A DNA stretch of 33,742 nucleotides from Candidatus Methanomethylophilaceae archaeon (lineage in GTDB: Archaea > Thermoplasmatota > Thermoplasmata > Methanomassiliicoccales > Methanomethylophilaceae), in NCBI GenBank assembly GCA_007116915.1, contig SKHQ01000025.1, positions 1 through 33,742 of the forward strand, in the 5' to 3' direction. Below the pieces are notes generated by a model. That model was not told the origin of the DNA. It saw only the letters and a list, made by a program, of their open reading frames with translations, and ran no database searches. Below, one piece after another: positions 26,729 through 33,742 of the stretch; the first letter of the stretch is position 1, and each line of letters starts with the position of its first letter. A program made the translations under genes and the position numbers.

Positions 26729-27583
26729 TCAGTCCTCCCTATCCAGACCGAGACGGTTCCGTACGCGGTTCTCCATGCTCACGAAGAGCAGTTTCTCAAT
26801 CGTCAGACCGATGATGCATATGGCCATGATGCTCACGAATGAGGCGGTGAAGTCCAGGCTGTAACGGGATTGGTATATCGAGAATCCAAGGCCGAGGGCC
26901 ACACCCACGACCATCTCTGCGGCGATCAAGACTCTCCAACCGTTAGCGAGTCCGATACGCATGCCGTTTATTATGGATAGCGAAGCGGCAGGGAGCAGGA
27001 CCTTCATGAAAAGGGCACTGTCATCCTTCCCTGACATTCTGGCCACTCTTGTGTATACCGCCGGCACCTCACGGATGCCGCCCGCGGTGTTGATCACCAA
27101 CGGCGGTATGGCGGTCATGACGATTATGAAGACGGTGGCTGTCTCACCCAGACCGAATATCAGCATGGCTATGGGTATCCATGCCAGACCGGGTATCATC
27201 TGGAAAACGTACACGGATATCATACCGACGTCGTGGAGTCGGGGCATGGTGCCGAACGCCAGGCCCAGTGCCAGGCCCAGTACGAGGGCGATCAGATACC
27301 CCTGCCCCCATCGTTGTAGGGAGGCGTTGGCATGTGCGAAGATGCTCTCACCATGCACATCCGCGCCCATGATGGCCTGCCAAAAAGCACTCATGGTCTC
27401 CGGAGGGGTGGGGAAAGGGACTCCACGCAGGAACATCATCGCCTCCGCCACGAACCACCATATGAACACCACCACCATGATTCCCAGGAAGGCGTTCCAC
27501 GTCCCTTTGGCCATCAGCCTGGTCGTCTCCGGTCGGAAAACGAACTGTGCCTGGCCGGTGTCCAAAGCTGTCGCCACGGCCAC
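26729..27583 (-). CDS. ABC transporter permease, nitrate/sulfonate/taurine type (GTG start)
   Basis: Multi-TM; SLQRWGQGYLIALVLGLALGLAFGTM, YVFQMIPGLAWIPIAMLIFGLGETATVFIIVMTAIPPLVINTAGGIREV, GLANGWRVLIAAEMV. Confidence 0.9.
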   Translation of the reverse strand: MAVATALDTGQAQFVFRPETTRLMAKGTWNAFLGIMVVVFIWWFVAEAMMFLRGVPFPTPPETMSAFWQAIMGADVHGESIFAHANASLQRWGQGYLIALVLGLALGLAFGTMPRLHDVGMISVYVFQMIPGLAWIPIAMLIFGLGETATVFIIVMTAIPPLVINTAGGIREVPAVYTRVARMSGKDDSALFMKVLLPAASLSIINGMRIGLANGWRVLIAAEMVVGVALGLGFSIYQSRYSLDFTASFVSIMAICIIGLTIEKLLFVSMENRVRNRLGLDRED

Positions 27584-27639
27584 GTTGCGGGAATCTCCTC
27601 TGTCCTTCTCGGGAATACAATCACCTGATTATGGATTTG

Positions 27640-27665
27640 ATTAATTGATTTTATTATCAATTAAT
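27640..27665. promoter_or_regulatory. perfect 10-bp inverted repeat ATTAATTGAT-tttatt-ATCAATTAAT, candidate operator of the ssuCBA operon
   Basis: Arms 27640-27649 and 27656-27665; a TATA-like TTAAATATTTG on the minus strand lies about 20 nt upstream. Confidence 0.65.
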
Positions 27666-27764
27666 GTTAGTAGATTTCAAAACAAATATTTAATGGCGTC
27701 TGAATAAACTTCAAAGCCTAGGCTGGATAGCGTTGCATACGGAACAATGGAAAGAATAACGGTT

Positions 27765-28952
27765 TTATGCGAACCATTCCCGCATGGAATCGACCAGGTC
27801 CGTCCGCTCCCAGGGCAGATCGAGGTCGCCACGGCCGAAATGCCCGTAACTGGAGGTCTGTCTGTAGATGGGGGCCTGAAGCCCCAGCCTCTTGATTATC
27901 GCGTAAGGCCTCCAATCGAACACCTCGCTGACCATCCTGTTTATCTCGCCCTCGTCGACCTTGGCGGTTCCGAAACAGTCCACCCAGACCGAGACGGGGT
28001 TTGCGATGCCGATGGCGTACGCCACAGCCACTTCACATTTGTCCGCCAGTCCGGCGGCGACGATGTTCTTGGCGACATAGCGGGCGGCATAGGCGCCGGA
28101 CCGGTCGACCTTGCTGGGGTCCTTGCCGGAGAAACAACCTCCTCCCACGCGCCCCACGCCTCCGTAGGTGTCTACGATTATCTTCCTGCCGGTCAGACCG
28201 ACATCGGATTGCGGTCCGCCGATGACGAAACGGCCGGTCGGATTGATGTAGTAGCGGGTCTCAGGACCGACCATGTCGGCAGGTATTACCTCTGAAATCA
28301 CCTTGTCGAGTATGTCCCTGCGTATCTGCTCATGGGTCACGCAGTCACGGTGCTGTGCTGATACGACCACGGTCTCCACACCGACCGGGTCGCCGTTCAG
28401 ATACTTGACCGTCACCTGCGCCTTACCGTCGGGACGGAGGTAGTCGATCAAACCCTCTTTCCGCACATCGGTGAGTCTGCGCGTTAGTTTGTGAGCCAAA
28501 AGCACGGGCAATGGCATCATCTCAGCCGTCTCGTTGCTGGCATAGCCATACATCATGCCCTGGTCCCCGGCGCCCATGGTGTTCGCCTCGTTCTCACCGG
28601 GCATGGACCTCTCCTCCTCGGAGCAACCCACGCCCAGGGCTATGTCGGGTGACTGTTCTTTGAGCAGCACATGGATCTCGCAACCATCGGCGCTGAATCC
28701 CACATCGTGGTCATCATAACCCATTTCGCGCAGCGTCTCCCTGACGATGGAATCCACATCAACATCGGCCTTGGAACTGATCTCCCCCAGGACGAACACC
28801 TTGTCGGTGGTGACCACAGTCTCACAGGCCACACGGGCTTCCGGATCCTGTGCCAGATGAGCGTCGAGGACTGCATCCGATATCCGATCGCATACCTTGT
28901 CAGGGTGGCCCTCTGTCACCGACTCCGAGCTTATGAGATAATGGGAATCCAT
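27765..28952 (-). CDS. metK: S-adenosylmethionine synthetase, bacterial type
   Basis: [102 protein letters not shown]; start [10 protein letters not shown] at 28952. Confidence 0.94.
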   Translation of the reverse strand: MDSHYLISSESVTEGHPDKVCDRISDAVLDAHLAQDPEARVACETVVTTDKVFVLGEISSKADVDVDSIVRETLREMGYDDHDVGFSADGCEIHVLLKEQSPDIALGVGCSEEERSMPGENEANTMGAGDQGMMYGYASNETAEMMPLPVLLAHKLTRRLTDVRKEGLIDYLRPDGKAQVTVKYLNGDPVGVETVVVSAQHRDCVTHEQIRRDILDKVISEVIPADMVGPETRYYINPTGRFVIGGPQSDVGLTGRKIIVDTYGGVGRVGGGCFSGKDPSKVDRSGAYAARYVAKNIVAAGLADKCEVAVAYAIGIANPVSVWVDCFGTAKVDEGEINRMVSEVFDWRPYAIIKRLGLQAPIYRQTSSYGHFGRGDLDLPWERTDLVDSMREWFA

Positions 28953-29089
28953 TTTTATCATCCACGAATCAGGTCCATGATATTTGATAGGAACGCCAGC
29001 TGACGAATTCGATTCCACACGATCCGTTGTGAAATCGACAATGCCATATATCGGACAAAATTATCTTAACAGCATATAGGAGGTAAATC

Positions 29090-29746
29090 ATGCATCACGA
29101 TAAGGAACAGAAAAAGGGGATGCCCCTGATAGGGGACAAGTTCCCTACGGTGGAAGTGAAAACGACCCACGGGATTATGAAGCTGCCCGACGCCTACGAG
29201 GGAAAATGGTTCGTGCTCTTCAGCCATCCCGCCGATTTCACTCCGGTTTGCACCACCGAGTTCGTGGCATTCGCCAAGAAAGCGGATGAGTTCAAGGCGC
29301 TAGGCGCGGAGCTCATCGGCCTCTCCATAGACCAGGTGTTCTCTCATATCAAATGGGTGGAGTGGATAGCTGACAATCTGGATGTGGAGATAAATTTCCC
29401 GATCATCGCCGACCACGGTGACTTCTCCAAGGAGATGGGGATGGTCCATCCTGGAAAGGCCAGCAACACCGTTAGAGCGGTGTTCATCATCGATCCCGCG
29501 GGAATCATCAGGCTGATAATCTACTACCCTCAAGAGGTCGGCAGGAACGTCAACGAGGTGCTGAGGGCGCTCAAGGCGCTTGTGACCGCTGACGAGAACA
29601 AGGTCGCCATGCCCGAGAACTGGCCGAACAACGAGTCGCTCTCGCTGGGAAGCAAGGTCATAATCCCTCCCGCCTCCACCGTTGAAGAGGCGAAGAAGCG
29701 CCGCGGCCAGGGTTACGATTGGTGGTTCACCACCAAGGACCTTTAG
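29090..29746 (+). CDS. peroxiredoxin, Prx6-like, apparent 1-Cys type
   Basis: [21 protein letters not shown] peroxidatic motif, [52 protein letters not shown]. Confidence 0.93.
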   Translation: MHHDKEQKKGMPLIGDKFPTVEVKTTHGIMKLPDAYEGKWFVLFSHPADFTPVCTTEFVAFAKKADEFKALGAELIGLSIDQVFSHIKWVEWIADNLDVEINFPIIADHGDFSKEMGMVHPGKASNTVRAVFIIDPAGIIRLIIYYPQEVGRNVNEVLRALKALVTADENKVAMPENWPNNESLSLGSKVIIPPASTVEEAKKRRGQGYDWWFTTKDL

Positions 29747-29757
29747 GTTCGAAATCA

Positions 29758-29778
29758 AACATTTTTCATTTTTTCTTT
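29758..29778 (+). terminator. T-rich tract downstream of the peroxiredoxin (archaeal poly-T-type terminator)
   Basis: 'acatttttcattttttctttaa' immediately after the stop codon. Confidence 0.45.
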
Positions 29779-29807
29779 AACATAAGAAACATCTTATCGT
29801 AGTTTTA

Positions 29808-29828
29808 CGTTATCGAAAACCGATAACG
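29808..29828. promoter_or_regulatory. perfect palindrome CGTTATCG-AAAAC-CGATAACG abutting the padR start codon (candidate PadR operator)
   Basis: 8-bp arms, 5-nt spacer; ends at the base before the ATG at 29829; an extra TTATCG half-site at 29794-29799. Confidence 0.65.
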
Positions 29829-30131
29829 ATGTATGAGAGAAAGCTGATCATGGGTTTCGTCCGTGTCCATATCCTTCATCACGCAACGTCTCCGGAAGGG
29901 ACGTACGGTCTGTGGATGATACAGGAGCTGAAGCATCACGGCTATCAAATCAGCCCGGGAACTATCTACCCGATCCTTGCCGATATGGAATCAGAGGGCT
30001 TGCTTTCATCATATGAGGAGAAGTCAGGAGGGAGCATCAGGAAAGTGTATAGGGCTACGAAATCTGGACGCTCCGTCCTAGAATCGCTCAAGATTAAAGT
30101 GGAAGAGCTGTACAAGGAGCTGAACGAATGA
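29829..30131 (+). CDS. PadR-family transcriptional regulator
   Basis: HILHHATSPEGTYGLWMIQELKHHGYQISPGTIYPILADMESEGLLSSYEEKSGGSIRKVYRATKSGRSVLE. Confidence 0.9.
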   Translation: MYERKLIMGFVRVHILHHATSPEGTYGLWMIQELKHHGYQISPGTIYPILADMESEGLLSSYEEKSGGSIRKVYRATKSGRSVLESLKIKVEELYKELNE

Positions 30132-30799
30132 ACCTCTATTCACTGCGGGGCGTTGGAAAAGCGCTGTCAGGCCGAACGGTTCTGAATAACGTGGACCTCG
30201 ACATCGTTGCGGGGAGGATAACCTCGTTGGTCGGCCCCTCGGGAAGCGGGAAGAGCACACTGTTGCGACTATTGAACCGTCTGATGGAGCCGGATTCCGG
30301 TCAGTTGACCTATCGCGGTACTGCGATCACATCAAAAGACCCAGTATCCTTGAGGAAGGAGGCGGTACTCGTCCCCCAGGATAGCACGATGTTCCCCGGC
30401 AGCGTCGAGGACAACGTGTGCTATGCAACCCGGATGCACGGGATCACGGATTTCAACCCTGCAGATGCCTTGGAGGCCGCGGGACTATCGACGGGTTATC
30501 TGGAACGTGATGCGGAAAGACTCTCGGGAGGGGAACGCAAACGGGTGGCATTGGCCCGTGCCATTGCATTATCGCCGTATGCTCTCCTACTCGACGAACC
30601 GACGTCAGGCGTCGACCCACGAAGCTCAGATATCATCGAACAGAGCGTCATGCGTATGAGGGACGAAGGAACCACGGTCGTTTGGGTCACCCACGACATA
30701 GAGCAGGCGAAGAGGGTTTCCGATCACATAGTCCACGTAAAGGACGGAGAGGCAGTGATGTCGGATGGCAGGGATTTGCAAGGAGGCGGTGTCTATTGA
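30128..30799 (+). CDS. fetA: FetA/YbbL-like ABC transporter ATP-binding protein
   Basis: GPSGSGKSTLLRLLNRLMEPDSGQLTYRG, LVPQDSTMFPGSVEDNV, LSGGERKRVALARAIALSPYALLLDEPTSGVD; paired with the FetB permease. Confidence 0.85.
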   Translation: MNLYSLRGVGKALSGRTVLNNVDLDIVAGRITSLVGPSGSGKSTLLRLLNRLMEPDSGQLTYRGTAITSKDPVSLRKEAVLVPQDSTMFPGSVEDNVCYATRMHGITDFNPADALEAAGLSTGYLERDAERLSGGERKRVALARAIALSPYALLLDEPTSGVDPRSSDIIEQSVMRMRDEGTTVVWVTHDIEQAKRVSDHIVHVKDGEAVMSDGRDLQGGGVY

Positions 30800-31593
30800 A
30801 CCCCGGTTTTGCGCAGACGCCTTGGGAAGGCCTCGTAATCCTCGCATCCGTGTCCATTCTGTTCTTCCTGGTTGTCCTGGTGTCGTCCTGGAAGCGGGTG
30901 GGGATCGGGAAGGATATGACCAAAGGGTTCATAATCGGCGGAGCGCAGCTGGCTTTGGTCTCCATAATATTGATGGCCTTGATCGAATGGGAGGGCGAAG
31001 GTACGATCTGGCTCCCCGCCGCCGCCGTGATGGTCACGGGAATGGCGATCATATCCGCAGCACGTTCTGCGAAGCGCTCACCCGACATGCCCTTCGCATT
31101 CCGCACGACCGCCGCATCCATATCTTTAGGTTCCGTACTCTCGTTATCGGTTTTACTTGTCGCCGACGCGATTCCGCTCCGACCGGAATTCGTGATACCA
31201 TTGGCGGGAATGGCCTTCGGTAACTCGATGGACATATGCTCCCTGACCATGGACCGCATGACCCGTGAGTTCCAAACGGGGCGAGGAATGATTGAGACCA
31301 GATTGTCCTTGGGCGCCACATCGTCCCAGGCGGTGGAGGATATAGACCGCATGGCTATCCGAACGGCGTTGATACCGACCATAGACCGCATGAAGACCCT
31401 GGGCATAATCTTCATCCCCGGTGCCATGGCCGGTCTGATAATGGCCGGGGTTCAACCCCTGGTGGCGGCGCAGTTCCAGTTGGTGATATTCCTGATGATA
31501 GTGGGCGGTGGAGTCATAACGTCGTTGGCAACGGTCACCTTGGCCCGGGAATCGTTCTTCAACGAGAATCATCAACTTCAGGACTGGGTCTGA
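30796..31593 (+). CDS. fetB: FetB/YbbM (UPF0014) iron-export permease-like protein; TTG start
   Basis: SSWKRVGIGKDMTKGFIIGGAQLALV, PLAGMAFGNSMDICSLTMDRM, LSLGATSSQAVEDIDRMAIRTALIPTIDRMKTLGIIFIPGAMAGLIMAGVQPLVAAQFQLVIFLMI; AGGAGG SD at 30781 before TTG 30796. Confidence 0.87.
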   Translation: MNPGFAQTPWEGLVILASVSILFFLVVLVSSWKRVGIGKDMTKGFIIGGAQLALVSIILMALIEWEGEGTIWLPAAAVMVTGMAIISAARSAKRSPDMPFAFRTTAASISLGSVLSLSVLLVADAIPLRPEFVIPLAGMAFGNSMDICSLTMDRMTREFQTGRGMIETRLSLGATSSQAVEDIDRMAIRTALIPTIDRMKTLGIIFIPGAMAGLIMAGVQPLVAAQFQLVIFLMIVGGGVITSLATVTLARESFFNENHQLQDWV

Positions 31594-31630
31594 CGGCCGG
31601 GCCATTTATTTAAACGGAAGGTGACATTAT

Positions 31631-32125
31631 ATGAGTATGAGTCTGATAGGCCAAGACGACCTGTTCCTGGCGCTTTTCTTCGTTTCCCTACTGTTGGCGG
31701 TGATATCGGTGCCGCGTATGGTGGCAACCGTACGTCACTCCCGCAAGGAGATCGGACGCTATCGTGAGCTCAGGGGGATCAAGGACATCGGCGGACTGCC
31801 CGTCTCCACCTTGGCCAAACAGGAGTGGGAGCGGGCGCGCTCCTCCGTCGGTTATAGTGCTTTGTTGCTGGGGGAGATAGAGAGGCTGAACGACCTCCGA
31901 CCCTCCGTGTTGCAGGCCCAGGCATCGGCACTACTGATGCTGGTTTTGGCGGTCATCCCCGGATTCGAGAGGACGGTCCTGATTTTCGCGTTGGGTCTGG
32001 TGGCCGTGGTGCTGGCATCGTCGGTCTACTCCAGCCGTCTCAGCGAGGGGTATGTCAACGAGTACATGGAAATGCTGAGTGAATTCGATGACTTCACCAA
32101 CGGCAACACTAGCATCTATGGATGA
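31631..32125 (+). CDS. membrane protein of unknown function
   Basis: 164 aa, N-terminal TM and two central TMs; TATA-like atttatttaa upstream. Confidence 0.6.
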   Translation: MSMSLIGQDDLFLALFFVSLLLAVISVPRMVATVRHSRKEIGRYRELRGIKDIGGLPVSTLAKQEWERARSSVGYSALLLGEIERLNDLRPSVLQAQASALLMLVLAVIPGFERTVLIFALGLVAVVLASSVYSSRLSEGYVNEYMEMLSEFDDFTNGNTSIYG

Positions 32126-32160
32126 GCAAATTATAACCGTCATCACTCATTGGCGGTGAC

Positions 32161-32649
32161 ATGCGTGAAGGCAGACTTGTAAGATTGAACACCACCCGCG
32201 GGGACATAGTCATCCGGGTTTACGACGACATGCCAATCACCGGCGGCAACTTCATCAAGCTGGTGTCCGAAGGTTTCTACGATGGCATCCTGTTCCACCG
32301 TGTTATCAGCGGTTTCATGATCCAAGGGGGAGACCCCACCGGCACCGGCTGCGGCGGTCCGGGCTACAACATCGAGGATGAGTTCGTCAAGGGACACACC
32401 AACACCCGGGGCACAATCGCCATGGCCAACACCGGTCAGCCCAACACGGGCGGCAGCCAATTCTTCATCAACCTGGGCGATAACACCTATCTCGACTGGG
32501 ATGATCAGAGGTATCCCCACATCAAGCACCCTGTGTTCGGGGAGGTCGATGAGGGGATGAACATCGTTGATAAGATCGCTGTCGCACCCACCGGGGCTCA
32601 GGACCGCCCTCTCAACGATATCAAAATAATCAAGGCCGAAGTGCTCTGA
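32161..32649 (+). CDS. peptidyl-prolyl cis-trans isomerase, cyclophilin type
   Basis: [72 protein letters not shown]. Confidence 0.95.
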   Translation: MREGRLVRLNTTRGDIVIRVYDDMPITGGNFIKLVSEGFYDGILFHRVISGFMIQGGDPTGTGCGGPGYNIEDEFVKGHTNTRGTIAMANTGQPNTGGSQFFINLGDNTYLDWDDQRYPHIKHPVFGEVDEGMNIVDKIAVAPTGAQDRPLNDIKIIKAEVL

Positions 32650-32699
32650 ACAGAGAACAGGTTTTAAACCAGGATTCGTATTTACCCGCAGGTGTAAAC

Positions 32700-33059
32700 A
32701 TGGACGAAAGACCGAAGAATATTGTCACATCCTCGGCATTGGCCCTCGTAGCCGCGGTTGGCTCGATGGTCATGGCATTATACAGCATAACGGTGCAGGA
32801 CCTATACGCCACCGGAGTATTCCTGGGACTGGGCGTGATGCTGCTCGCATACGCGGGCGGATTCATGCAAGGCACCCAGTGGACATGGGAGCTGACAATG
32901 GTCGCAGGCGTATTGATAATGGTCTTCGGCCTGGCAGCCATTCTGTTAAACCTCGCAAGCGCCCTGGCGATATTCCTCATACTGGTGATCATCGCCGTGT
33001 CCCTCTTATTGGCCAGCGATGAAAACTCCAAGTACTGGTACCTCTACGAGAGGATCTGA
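32700..33059 (+). CDS. small multi-TM membrane protein of unknown function
   Basis: 119 aa with about four hydrophobic segments; A+T-rich promoter upstream. Confidence 0.6.
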   Translation: MDERPKNIVTSSALALVAAVGSMVMALYSITVQDLYATGVFLGLGVMLLAYAGGFMQGTQWTWELTMVAGVLIMVFGLAAILLNLASALAIFLILVIIAVSLLLASDENSKYWYLYERI

Positions 33060-33080
33060 GGATATTCAAACACCAACCGG

Positions 33081-33126
33081 CCTCCGGCGGTCTTATTCCG
33101 CCGAGGTCTTCGATATTTTACTTTTT
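33081..33126 (+). terminator. stem-loop plus T-rich tail
   Basis: CCTCCGGCGG-tcttatt-CCGCCGAGG (9 bp with one bulge), then tcttcgatattttacttttt. Confidence 0.5.
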
Positions 33127-33185
33127 GAATCCTTAACACGGTTAGATAAGGAGAAATACCTGTAAGATGCATTTTCCCCCTTAGT

Positions 33186-33742
33186 ATGAAACGAAGTTCG
33201 AAACCGTTCGGCCGGCTGGTGCTGGCATCATTCGCTCTGACGCTGATTTTCAGTATGATCCTCGCCGCCGTGCCGGTGCAAGCCGGGACGGACGATGTGG
33301 CGCCCGCCTGTTCGGGATGTGAACTCACTCCTTTGATGACGTATACCGAGGAGAGGACGATATCTTCCAACGCCCATGTGACCTGGATAGTCTATATGGA
33401 CGAAGGCTTCACGTTCAATTACTTGGTGACGGCCAAGTCCGGCGGCCCGATGAATTTCTACGTCTTCAATTCAACCCAGTACGTTTTGTTCGAGGAAAAT
33501 AAAAACGGCCCCCACGATAACCTCACTGCGGGCGTGGCTTCGGTCGGCACACCTTTGCCCGGCTCATACCTCACTACTCATTCCGGCGAGTATTACATAG
33601 TCCTGTGGAACACAGGCGGTGCCGGTAGCTTTGAGATCCAAAGCAACGTCGACCTCATAGACATATGGGGGATCCTCGAGACGATCTGCATGGTATGCGT
33701 GGGCATAATCGTCCTGATAGTGGTGCTGATAATAATCGTGGT
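33186..33742 (+). CDS. exported, C-terminally membrane-anchored beta-rich protein; truncated at the window edge
   Basis: My translation from ATG 33186 is open to the window end: signal peptide MKRSSKPFGRLVLASFALTLIFSMILAAVPVQAG, a beta-rich domain, then hydrophobic ILETICMVCVGIIVLIVVLIIIVV; absent from the supplied ORF track because no stop is reached. Confidence 0.7.
   Translation, partial: MKRSSKPFGRLVLASFALTLIFSMILAAVPVQAGTDDVAPACSGCELTPLMTYTEERTISSNAHVTWIVYMDEGFTFNYLVTAKSGGPMNFYVFNSTQYVLFEENKNGPHDNLTAGVASVGTPLPGSYLTTHSGEYYIVLWNTGGAGSFEIQSNVDLIDIWGILETICMVCVGIIVLIVVLIIIV

Noticed and set aside
27255-27283. Short direct repeat (CCAGGCCCAGT twice) in the ssu permease
   Set aside because: Encodes the repetitive hydrophobic LGLALGLAFG segment of a TM helix; explained by coding sequence.
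29747-29785. Amber read-through of the peroxiredoxin
   Set aside because: Would add only about 12 residues encoded by a T-rich terminator-like tract before TAA.
1-33742. CRISPR arrays, IS elements, prophage or defence genes
   Set aside because: No regularly spaced repeats, transposase/integrase motifs or defence-system proteins found; the window is mainly core genome.

Overview
This 33.7 kb window looks like core genome of a methanogenic archaeon, probably Thermoplasmata / Methanomassiliicoccales-like; the lineage call is inference. It is densely packed with archaeal housekeeping genes: rpS6e and aIF2-gamma, a PIN protein, a DUF2099 protein (methanogenesis marker 8), an ATP-grasp protein, TlyA, CTP-dependent riboflavin kinase, PurQ/L/S, TrmI, an HTH-DUF1638 pair, ProS and Prs, and DUF357. 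A long minus-strand run follows (AMP phosphorylase, pantoate kinase, CoaBC, Tmk, GcvPB/PA), then toprim/DUF167, a GINS subunit, an MBL hydrolase, a CBS protein, tRNA-Lys(CTT), an SsuABC-type transporter, a bacterial-type MetK, and a peroxiredoxin-PadR-FetAB cluster. The last genes are a cyclophilin, orphan membrane proteins and an anchored exported protein truncated at the window edge. No CRISPR array, transposon or rRNA was seen. Points most worth a second look: (i) the peroxiredoxin / PadR / FetAB locus, with a perfect 8-5-8 palindrome touching the padR start codon; (ii) a perfect 10-6-10 inverted repeat in the ssuCBA promoter; (iii) the prs-TAG-proS in-frame junction; (iv) the HTH-DUF1638 pair; (v) the mmp8/ATP-grasp pair; (vi) bacterial-type MetK; (vii) tail-to-tail stop-codon overlaps at most convergent gene pairs. 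No clearly unprecedented multi-gene system is demonstrable from sequence alone.
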